Positions 15,563-21,998 of a stretch of 38,596 nt of DNA are shown here, one piece after another. Below the pieces are notes generated by a model that saw only the letters and a list, made by a program, of their open reading frames with translations, did no database searches and was not told the DNA's origin. Origin of the DNA: Prevotella sp. (GTDB lineage: Bacteria; Bacteroidota; Bacteroidia; Bacteroidales; Bacteroidaceae); contig JALFSW010000063.1 of assembly GCA_022779305.1 (NCBI GenBank), forward strand, positions 1-38,596, in the 5' to 3' direction. The translations under genes were made by a program, and so were the position numbers. Numbering within the stretch: the first letter of the stretch is position 1; the number at the start of each line of letters is the position of its first letter.

Positions 15563-16927
15563 TTAAATGGGTTTTGAAAACATTTTTTGTTCGCTGCGCA
15601 TCAGTGGGTCGAGTGCCATCGCCACATTTCGCACAAAGGGATTTCCATCGCCCGTAATGGTGAGCAGGTCGGGCGTGTGCTGAAGAATACCATCTTCTTC
15701 CATCTCTGCAAGCATTGTTTCATCATAAGCGAGCACTGCTTTTATCGCTTCTCTTGGCACGCCTATGCGCTCCGAGAGTTTGTTCCAATCAATACGATAA
15801 TTACACATCAACGTTTCTATCACTTCCCGTGCGATGCGTTGCTCGTGTGTGAGTTGGTAGCCTTTGCGTGTGGTCAAACGTCCATTTTCTATTTCTTCCA
15901 CATACTCCGATATGTTTTTCGTGTTCTGTGCATAGGCTGTTTCCATTTGGCTGATGCCCGTTACACCCAAGGCGTAAACCTGCCCAGTTGTGCGCCGTGT
16001 GCAATAGCCTTGAAAATTCCGATGCAAACGATGGGTGCGCAACGCCACTGCAAGTTCGTCGTCGGGCAGAACGAAATGATCCATCCCCACACATTCATAA
16101 CCAGCGCTGTGCAACGTGTTTTTTGCACTTTCAAACATGGCTGCTTTCATGGCTGGCGATGGTAAACCTCGCTTCTCCAAAATGAGCTGACGCTTGAAAA
16201 TCCAAGGACAATGACCATAGCTAAAGGTTGTAAGGCGATCGGGACGCAAGGCTACGGCACGCTCAATGCTGCGATTAAAACTTTCGGGCGTTTGGATGGG
16301 AAGACCGAAAAGAAAATCCATGTTAATGGCGACATTGTTGGCACGCAACAGCGCAACAATCGTTTCGATGGGCAAACGTGCGGGCTTACGATTGACTGCT
16401 TGCAACACCTCCGTATCGAAGTCTTGCACACCAATACTGATGCGATTAAATCCTGCTTTCGACAAGGCTTCCCAATCGTTGCCATCCAAAAACCCGGGAT
16501 GACATTCTATGGCGATTTCGGGTTGGTCAATGACAGGGAAAAGCGAAAGTAGATGATCGTTGAGCGCCTTTAATGTGCCTACGGGTAATGCCGATGGACT
16601 TCCGCCGCCATAATGAATTTGCGAGATGGCTCTGTTACGGTCAATGTGTTGTGCCACAAGGTCGATTTCCTTGTGAAGCGCACGAACATAGCGTTCCACC
16701 ATTTCAGTTTTTTGCATCGGATAGGAATTGCATCCGCAATAATGGCAGAGTTGATGACAATAAGGAATGTGGAGATAGAAAGAGATGTGGCAGTTGCGGG
16801 CGGTGTTGCTCTCCGAAATAGCGGCTACATATTGTTCGGCTGAAAAGGCAGTGAAATAATTTGCCGGTGGATAGCTCGTGTAGCGTGGCACGGAAACGTT
16901 GTACTTCTCTATCAGATTCTTTTTCAT
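15563..16927 (-). CDS. hemN: Oxygen-independent coproporphyrinogen III oxidase
   Basis: A 454-residue radical-SAM enzyme, the usual HemN length. It decarboxylates coproporphyrinogen III to protoporphyrinogen IX without oxygen. The cluster motif CHQLCHYCGC gives Cys57, Cys61, Cys64 and a further Cys66. The HYGGGSPSALP and HPGFLDGNDW segments and the N-terminal YNVSVPRYTSYPPA are characteristic of true HemN rather than HemW. I start at the ATG at 16927, giving the family N-terminus MKKNLIEKYN; an upstream ATG at 16993 would add 22 residues encoded by a leader hairpin. The TAA stop lies within the target-site flank of repeat copy F. Confidence 0.95.
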   Translation of the reverse strand: MKKNLIEKYNVSVPRYTSYPPANYFTAFSAEQYVAAISESNTARNCHISFYLHIPYCHQLCHYCGCNSYPMQKTEMVERYVRALHKEIDLVAQHIDRNRAISQIHYGGGSPSALPVGTLKALNDHLLSLFPVIDQPEIAIECHPGFLDGNDWEALSKAGFNRISIGVQDFDTEVLQAVNRKPARLPIETIVALLRANNVAINMDFLFGLPIQTPESFNRSIERAVALRPDRLTTFSYGHCPWIFKRQLILEKRGLPSPAMKAAMFESAKNTLHSAGYECVGMDHFVLPDDELAVALRTHRLHRNFQGYCTRRTTGQVYALGVTGISQMETAYAQNTKNISEYVEEIENGRLTTRKGYQLTHEQRIAREVIETLMCNYRIDWNKLSERIGVPREAIKAVLAYDETMLAEMEEDGILQHTPDLLTITGDGNPFVRNVAMALDPLMRSEQKMFSKPI

Positions 16928-16954
16928 TTCAATAATGTTTTGTAGGGCTGCCAG

Positions 16955-16986
16955 TCTGTCTATCGGTTTCATCACCGATAGACAGA
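16955..16986 (-). promoter_or_regulatory. Perfect 13-bp hairpin in the hemN leader
   Basis: Arms 16955-16967 and 16974-16986 with a 6-base loop, 27 bases before the hemN ATG on the minus strand. No T tract follows, so it is not a normal terminator for ugd. It could be an attenuator or protein-binding leader element. Confidence 0.5.
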
Positions 16987-16997
16987 AGGGCAAAAAC

Positions 16998-17085
16998 GGA
17001 TGTTATGCAACTGAACCTCAGTTGTCTTCCAAATGAGCCTTGGTTGCCTTTCAAGTGAGCCTCAGCAAGAAGCAGACTAAGGCTC
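16998..17085 (-). repeat. 22-bp tandem repeats in the hemN leader
   Basis: On the minus strand, units at 17063-17042, 17041-17020 and 17019-16998 begin GAGGCTCACTTG, AAGGCTCATTTG and GAGGTTCAGTTG; a fourth, diverged unit is at 17085-17064. The period is exactly 22. These are the same family and orientation relative to the gene as the units before the LRR gene. Confidence 0.65.
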
Positions 17086-17179
17086 CATGGCAGGAGATGT
17101 TGTATATATCTGAGGTTAAAGCAGATAGAAACAAGTTCATGCATTTTCTTTAACCCACCTAAGACAAATGAGAAGAAGC

Positions 17180-18430
17180 TCAATCGCGTTGAAAAATGTC
17201 GCGCGTATAGACCTTTTCTTTCACGTCGTCCAAGGACGCATCATAACGGTTGGCAATAATGGCATCGCTCTGTGCTTTGAACTTTTCTAAATCGTTCACC
17301 ACTACACTGCCGAAGAATGTTGCTCCATCCTCAAGTGAGGGTTCGTGGATGATGACTTTTGCTCCTTTCGCCTTGATGCGCTTCATCACCCCTTGAATGG
17401 AGCTCTGACGGAAATTGTCGCTGTTCGATTTCATCGTGAGCCGATAAACACCGATGACGCATTCTTTTTCTGCACCGGGGTTATAATCGCCATGCACAAA
17501 ATAATCATAATAACCCGCCTTGTTCAAAACCTGATTCGCAATGAAGTCTTTGCGCGTTTTGTTGCTTTCAACAATGGCTTGAATCAAGTTTTCGGGTACG
17601 TCCGTATAGTTTGCCAACAATTGTTTTGTGTCCTTTGGCAAGCAATAACCGCCATAACCAAATGATGGATTATTATAATAAGCACCGATGCGAGGGTCAA
17701 GACAAACGCCTTGAATGATGTTCGATGTGTTGAGTCCTTTCAGTTCGGCATAGGTGTCAAGTTCATTGAAATAGCTCACACGCAACGCCAAATAGGTATT
17801 GGCAAAGAGTTTCACGGCTTCTGCCTCCGTAAGTCCCATAAAGAGTGCGGGGACATCTTTCGCAATGGCACCTTCTTGCAGCAAATCTGCAAAAAGACGG
17901 GCTGCCTTGTCAAGTCGTTCATCGCCTTCGGGGCGCCCAATAATGATCCTACTGGGATAAAGATTGTCATAAAGTGCTTTGCTTTCACGTAAAAATTCGG
18001 GTGAGAAAATGATGTTCTCACAGCCATATCGCTTGCGAATTTCTTCCGTGTAGCCCACAGGAATGGTTGATTTGATCACCATAATGGCATTGGGATTAAT
18101 GCGCATCACAAGTTCGATCACCTCTTCCACATGTTTGGTGTCGAAATAATTCTTCACAGGGTCATAATTCGTGGGCGTGGCAATGATCACAAAATCGGCG
18201 TCTTGATAGGCTTCCACCGCATCAGTGGTTGCTTCAAGCATCAATGTCTTTTCTGCCAAATACTTTTCAATGTATTCGTCTTGTATGGGTGATTGCTTCT
18301 TGTTGATCAATTCCACCTTCTCGCTAATTACGTCCACGGCCGTCACACGATGGTTTTGAGCCAATAACACTGCCATGCTCAAACCAACATAACCCGTTCC
18401 TGCAACAGCTATTCTTAATTCTTGTTCCAT
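17180..18430 (-). CDS. ugd: UDP-glucose 6-dehydrogenase
   Basis: A 416-residue NAD-dependent enzyme that oxidises UDP-glucose to UDP-glucuronate for capsule, LPS or exopolysaccharide. It shows the Rossmann motif [11 protein letters not shown] (10-20), the [10 protein letters not shown] segment (121-130), SPEFLRES (143-150), and the catalytic Cys263 in [14 protein letters not shown]. The length fits the shorter Ugd form. I start at the ATG at 18430; a TTG at 18457 gives nine extra charged residues and lies inside the repeated upstream block. Two tandem -7 boxes (18504 and 18568, minus strand) precede it. It is followed by the 250-base hemN leader. UDP-glucose would need the hexomutase encoded at 8090. 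Confidence 0.95.
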   Translation of the reverse strand: MEQELRIAVAGTGYVGLSMAVLLAQNHRVTAVDVISEKVELINKKQSPIQDEYIEKYLAEKTLMLEATTDAVEAYQDADFVIIATPTNYDPVKNYFDTKHVEEVIELVMRINPNAIMVIKSTIPVGYTEEIRKRYGCENIIFSPEFLRESKALYDNLYPSRIIIGRPEGDERLDKAARLFADLLQEGAIAKDVPALFMGLTEAEAVKLFANTYLALRVSYFNELDTYAELKGLNTSNIIQGVCLDPRIGAYYNNPSFGYGGYCLPKDTKQLLANYTDVPENLIQAIVESNKTRKDFIANQVLNKAGYYDYFVHGDYNPGAEKECVIGVYRLTMKSNSDNFRQSSIQGVMKRIKAKGAKVIIHEPSLEDGATFFGSVVVNDLEKFKAQSDAIIANRYDASLDDVKEKVYTRDIFQRD

Positions 18431-18447
18431 TATCTTCTTTTTATCTT

Positions 18448-18568
18448 TCGAGCGCAATAAGCTGGCTTAAATTACCGAGATGCAGCCTATCTTATGCAAA
18501 GATAGTGCAAATCGAGCGCAATAAGCTGGCTTAAATTGCCGAGATGCAGCCTATCTTATGCAAAGATA
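18448..18568 (-). promoter_or_regulatory. Tandemly duplicated ugd promoter region
   Basis: A 57-bp block (18448-18504) is repeated at 18512-18568 with a single mismatch seen and a 7-bp spacer. On the minus strand each copy starts with TATCTTTGCATAAGATA, which is both a -7 box (TATCTTTG) and an inverted repeat (TATCTT/AAGATA). No convincing TTTG -33 box is found for either. Both would read toward ugd. Confidence 0.6.
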
Positions 18569-18619
18569 CGGCTTTTTCTTGAAAGAAATTTGCCTATTCC
18601 TTTTTTTTTCTTCTTTAAC

Positions 18620-18810
18620 CCAATTCGGTCATTAGAGACCAAAGGGATTGCGTCTGATTGTCTGTGCAGATTGTTTAGCGTTTTCTCGCAGATGTAGCGG
18701 GCTACTTCAAGAGAAAACGATGAAGAAGATGCCGACAAGCAGGTGCAAGCAGTTGGGAAGTCAATAAAGAAGATAAAAAGAAAAACCAAGCGGTCTAATG
18801 AACGATTTGG
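18620..18810 (+). repeat. 191-bp miniature inverted-repeat element, copy G
   Basis: A complete copy, flanks CTTTAAC (18613-18619) and GTTTAAT (18811-18817). The internal stem is perfect: CGTTTTCTC (18679-18687) with GAGAAAACG (18711-18719), around GTAGCGGGCTAC (18694-18705). Unlike most copies it is antisense to both neighbouring genes. Confidence 0.9.
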
Positions 18811-18902
18811 GTTTAATTGCGACCGCAAGTTTCAAAAACCTGAACTCTGGAAACAACGAGATAATCGGACAAATCATTGAACATAAAGAGGTTGTAAAAC
18901 AA

Positions 18903-18949
18903 AATTGCCCCATTGGAAGCCTTATGTCTGACTTCCCGATGGGGCAATT
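18903..18949 (-). terminator. Terminator of the 18980-20944 gene
   Basis: An 11-bp stem (18903-18913 with 18939-18949) extended by GGAAG/CTTCC. On the minus strand it is followed by a T-rich TTGTTTT. It lies 31 bases after the stop codon. Confidence 0.7.
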
Positions 18950-18979
18950 CCATGTTTACACTTCATGTTTCTCACACGA

Positions 18980-20944
18980 TCATCTCACAAGTATACGATA
19001 AGTTTTTCCGTTCTTCAAACGCACAATGTTGATACCTTTTCTTGGACTGCTCAGCTTATAACCTTCTAAAGAATAATAAGCATCAATCTCTGAAGCATCC
19101 GCAGACAACACTTGGGCTATATCTGTTGCAATGAAATCTATCTCATCAAGAGCGATGAAACCCTTTGCTCCCCGCACCACAGACTTTGGAACGGCAAGGA
19201 ATGAAGCTGTGCGATTGCCAGATGGGATCATGAATGGTTCTCCGTTGGGCGATTCTTTCCCATAATAGAAGTTAAGTCCAGCTGAAACATCATTAGGATC
19301 TTGCGCTGCTAAATGATAAAACTTGCAGTTGGCATCGTAAGTCGCATTCCCCGTTGATGTCTTAACGCCTGGCTTACCCCAATTGAGCAGATTGACATTG
19401 CCCGACCCGCTTGTTGGCAACGCTTGCTCTGCAGTTTTCTCAAACTGGAAAAGGAAGACAGCCTTATTGCCTGATGCGGTGTAATCGTAACCATCCTTCA
19501 CTTTTATCAACACAGCTTGATTTTTGGGTACAATCGTTGTTCCACTGGCTTGATAAACCTTTGAATAAGTCAATCCTGCTTTGTTTGCTGCACTGATGGT
19601 TGCCGCATAGTCTATCATATTGTTCTTTGCCCCATTCAATCCATCAGATGTGGCTGAAGTAGGAAGACGGAAGGGCTGATCGAGACAGAACGTGATATAG
19701 CCATAGGGTCTAACCACAAACTTGCCCCATATATTGGTCTGAGAGGGTACGTGGAATGATAATTTTGGATAATTTCTCATTGATGAAGAAAGATTATTAC
19801 TTTGCCAAACGGGATAAGCAATTACATCCATATCCACACGCTGTGAAGCCATTAAGTCTGTTTGTTCACTCCACATAATTGGCGCAACATCCGTCTTGTC
19901 TGGATTCTTCAAATTATTGGTAACATCCACGAACTTAAAACCTGTAGGTAAGACATATCCATCGTTGCTTAACTGACTGTCGGAAGCTGCTTTGATGTCG
20001 TGCAACAACACCCGACAACCGTCCAGCCCCCACTTGAATCCTTGGACATCTGAAAGTTCATAAAGCTCACGTAGGCTCACTTTTGTGAACCCTACTGGCT
20101 GATTATGTAAGTCAGCTTTGGCATTCAACCAATTTCCATCACTCACTCGTCTTTCATTATAATACTTGAAATCCAACCAACAACCAAAATCCTTACCCGA
20201 AACGCCCCAGTCGCTTGTTCGGTTCAGTTTTCCTGCCAACTCACCATAAAGCACATCGCCTACTTTCAATTTATCAAAACTTGCTCGGTTGGCTTCATTC
20301 TTCAAAACAATGTGCAATCCAACAGCCGTCTTGTCCCATTTCCGTGTTTGAATATAGGCCTGGTTTTTATCCTTATAAGTCACTATCAATCCTTCACTAC
20401 ATTTCAATTTGGTGACATCTTGAAAACTGTTTTTAGACTTATAATAAGCCAAACTTGTAGCAATGACATTAAAACGCAACCTGTGCTGATAATCACGACC
20501 ATTATATCTATCAGTTAAAGTAAATATGGTAGTACCAATATTCACATAAGTGAAATAAGCTGGTTCTCCTTGTCTTCCATTCCAATAATACTGAGCAACA
20601 TTGCTATTGCTCGAAACATCAGATCCATAGATATAGCCAGGATAGCTTGGACTGAAAGACTGACTATACGCATTCATCACAGGCGATCCATAAAATTTTT
20701 GATAAAGAGGAACAGATCGTGTTTCGTCTATGAAAAACCAAATATCTTCATCTTGAGCATAAGGAGTACTCAAGCTAGAGTTTTTATACCAAATAGTCCT
20801 AAAAGTTTGTGCCACAGAGGGGAGAGACGAAAAAACAAGAACGGCAAATAAAAACCGCCCAACGTTTTTTCTCATCATTCGACCGCTTTTTTCTTGTCGC
20901 TTTCCCAAAAGAGAGAAACTGCTTGAAATAAAATTCTTTTTCAT
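18980..20944 (-). CDS. Large secreted protein, paralogue of the 21999-24581 product
   Basis: 654 residues of unknown function. A hydrophobic signal segment (GRFLFAVLVFSSLPSVAQ) begins near residue 29; starting at Met23 (20878) instead of Met1 would give a normal signal peptide. I keep the long form because it begins 12 bases after the upstream peptide gene. The sequence is aromatic- and Asn-rich, apparently beta. Segments align along most of its length with the divergent paralogue: LKVGDVLYGEL, YGYITFCLDQPF, NQAVLIKVKDGYDY, NWGKPGV, FYHLAAQDPNDVSAG and NFYYGKESPNGEPF. The tail YSLEGYKLSSPRKGINIV ending YRILVR resembles a shortened T9SS sorting domain. It is probably co-transcribed with the 60-residue peptide gene. 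Confidence 0.85.
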   Translation of the reverse strand: MKKNFISSSFSLLGKRQEKSGRMMRKNVGRFLFAVLVFSSLPSVAQTFRTIWYKNSSLSTPYAQDEDIWFFIDETRSVPLYQKFYGSPVMNAYSQSFSPSYPGYIYGSDVSSNSNVAQYYWNGRQGEPAYFTYVNIGTTIFTLTDRYNGRDYQHRLRFNVIATSLAYYKSKNSFQDVTKLKCSEGLIVTYKDKNQAYIQTRKWDKTAVGLHIVLKNEANRASFDKLKVGDVLYGELAGKLNRTSDWGVSGKDFGCWLDFKYYNERRVSDGNWLNAKADLHNQPVGFTKVSLRELYELSDVQGFKWGLDGCRVLLHDIKAASDSQLSNDGYVLPTGFKFVDVTNNLKNPDKTDVAPIMWSEQTDLMASQRVDMDVIAYPVWQSNNLSSSMRNYPKLSFHVPSQTNIWGKFVVRPYGYITFCLDQPFRLPTSATSDGLNGAKNNMIDYAATISAANKAGLTYSKVYQASGTTIVPKNQAVLIKVKDGYDYTASGNKAVFLFQFEKTAEQALPTSGSGNVNLLNWGKPGVKTSTGNATYDANCKFYHLAAQDPNDVSAGLNFYYGKESPNGEPFMIPSGNRTASFLAVPKSVVRGAKGFIALDEIDFIATDIAQVLSADASEIDAYYSLEGYKLSSPRKGINIVRLKNGKTYRILVR

Positions 20945-20956
20945 ATTTTCTTTTGT

Positions 20957-21139
20957 CTATTCTTCTTCTCCAAAAACATTATCTCCTTCAAAGAAATATT
21001 CATTCCCTTTGGATTGCATTCCGTTTTGGTCCCGTTCTTCAGAACGCGTTCCTATACACACTTCTGCATATGCACTGCAATCATAAACATCCACTCGAGG
21101 AGACACATAAGTTCTCCGAACTCTTTTCGATCTTTCCAT
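20957..21139 (-). CDS. 60-residue peptide, first gene of a two-gene module
   Basis: A basic N-terminus (MERSKRVRRTYVSPRVDVYD), a short hydrophobic stretch ending AEVCIGT, and an acidic, aromatic C-terminus (EYFFEGDNVFGEEE). No signal peptide. The stop is 12 bases before the large secreted-protein gene, so the two form an operon. The plan (basic K/R-xYxxPxxxV start, Cys-Gly middle, acidic aromatic end) is shared with the 55-residue product at 21815-21982. I have a general memory of such short ORFs being common in Bacteroidales, but know no assigned function. Options are a precursor peptide, a chaperone for the neighbour, or a signalling peptide. Confidence 0.7.
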   Translation of the reverse strand: MERSKRVRRTYVSPRVDVYDCSAYAEVCIGTRSEERDQNGMQSKGNEYFFEGDNVFGEEE

Positions 21140-21304
21140 TTTAATTGAATTATTCTTTAATGATTAACTTCCTTAAAAAAATGACACACAAAAAACGCAA
21201 AGAGAATTTCTAAAATCCCTTCACAACTCCAAAACCGTACGCACCATCTTTGCACGCACAGCCGGAAATATATAATGCCTTGCTTGTATTTAGTTGAGAC
21301 TCTT

Positions 21305-21327
21305 GAGAGAGAGAGAGAGAGAGAGAG
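21305..21327. repeat. (GA)11 dinucleotide tract
   Basis: 23 bases of pure GA repeat (CT on the minus strand), about 165 bases before the 60-residue peptide gene and between it and its likely -7 box at 21496-21489. Such tracts gain and lose units by slippage, so leader length may vary between cells. Confidence 0.9.
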
Positions 21328-21488
21328 TAACAAATTATTTGAAACCACCAAATAATTCAAAGACTTTTTTTCGAAAAACTTCAAGTTTTCCGATACTACG
21401 CATATTCCTTTATATAATAATAAAGAAAAATGCTGCGACTGATTATATCTCTCTAATTTCAAAAATGTACTAATTTCAAATTGAGCTG

Positions 21489-21496
21489 CAAAGATA
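21489..21496 (-). promoter_or_regulatory. Likely promoter -7 box of the leftward module
   Basis: TATCTTTG on the minus strand, giving a leader of about 340 bases that contains the (GA)11 tract. No TTTG is found 20 bases upstream. Confidence 0.45.
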
Positions 21497-21655
21497 ATCT
21501 TTATTTTTTTATTTGACACATGTTTAAGATTTTTTAATCTAACTCAATCATTAGAAACCAAATGAATTGAAGGTTTAGGTAGCAAGTATTTGTTTGCAAA
21601 TGTTAATTAGACACAATAAACCTCAAAATATGGGAGAAGGGGAGATTTTTTTACG

Positions 21656-21663
21656 TATCTTTG
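21656..21663 (+). promoter_or_regulatory. Likely promoter -7 box of the rightward module
   Basis: TATCTTTG, 151 bases before the 55-residue peptide gene. The leader contains the short element copy at 21677-21768. No good -33 box. Confidence 0.45.
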
Positions 21664-21676
21664 CACAAATTTAAAC

Positions 21677-21768
21677 CTAATTCGGTCATTAGAGACCAAA
21701 CTGATTGCAGTTGGGAAGTCAATAAAGAAGATAAAAAGAAAAACCAAGCAGTCTAATAACCGATTTGG
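21677..21768 (+). repeat. 92-bp derivative of the miniature element, copy I
   Basis: Both ends are present but about 100 internal bases are gone. The junction lies at GCAG, a 4-base sequence present at both break points in full copies. It points toward the peptide gene and would be transcribed in its leader. Confidence 0.8.
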
Positions 21769-21814
21769 GGTAAAAAAGTTGTTTAACTCAATACTAAAAA
21801 TCAAAAACAGAATT

Positions 21815-21982
21815 ATGAAAAAGGTTTACAAAAAGCCGGAGACGCATGTTGTGGTTCCCCCAGAACTCTGTGGAGATCCATTAGCAACAACAGGAGGAAG
21901 AAAGGATGATGGAGGAGAGACTGGTGGTCTTTCAAAAGAACAGACTTGGAAAGAAGAGGAATATGTAGATTTTTGGAACTAA
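21815..21982 (+). CDS. 55-residue peptide, first gene of a two-gene module
   Basis: The product starts MKKVYKKPETHVVVPPELCG, continues through a Gly/Asp-rich middle (TTGGRKDDGGETGG) and ends in an acidic aromatic tail (KEEEYVDFWN). It has no signal peptide. I start at the ATG at 21815; an in-frame upstream codon at 21779 adds residues encoded next to repeat copy I and is unlikely. The stop is 16 bases before the 860-residue secreted-protein gene. The plan matches the divergent 60-residue peptide (KxYxxP start, LCG/VCIG middle, acidic aromatic end), so I treat both as one family. Function unknown. Confidence 0.7.
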   Translation: MKKVYKKPETHVVVPPELCGDPLATTGGRKDDGGETGGLSKEQTWKEEEYVDFWN

Positions 21983-21998
21983 ATTGGTAAAAATAAGC

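Noticed and set aside
16998..17085. A CRISPR array.
   Set aside because: The 22-bp units follow each other without unique spacers and are too diverged; no cas gene is nearby.
18431..18457. A longer ugd product starting at TTG 18457.
   Set aside because: The extra codons lie in a block that is repeated upstream and carries promoter boxes; the ATG at 18430 gives the normal Ugd N-terminus.
18556..18828. A similar open frame (with SFSLEVARYICEKTLNNLHR) recurring on the minus strand at 4968-5351, 10068-10253, 10296-10565 and 18556-18828.
   Set aside because: It is simply the same strand of the 191-bp element read in each copy. Its ends fall in unrelated flanks, it has no consistent start, and other copies (30046-30235, 32232-32422) break it.
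21541..21569. A single end of the miniature element (AACTCAATCATTAGAAACCA).
   Set aside because: It resembles an end but is degenerate, and a partner end is missing; I do not list it as a copy.
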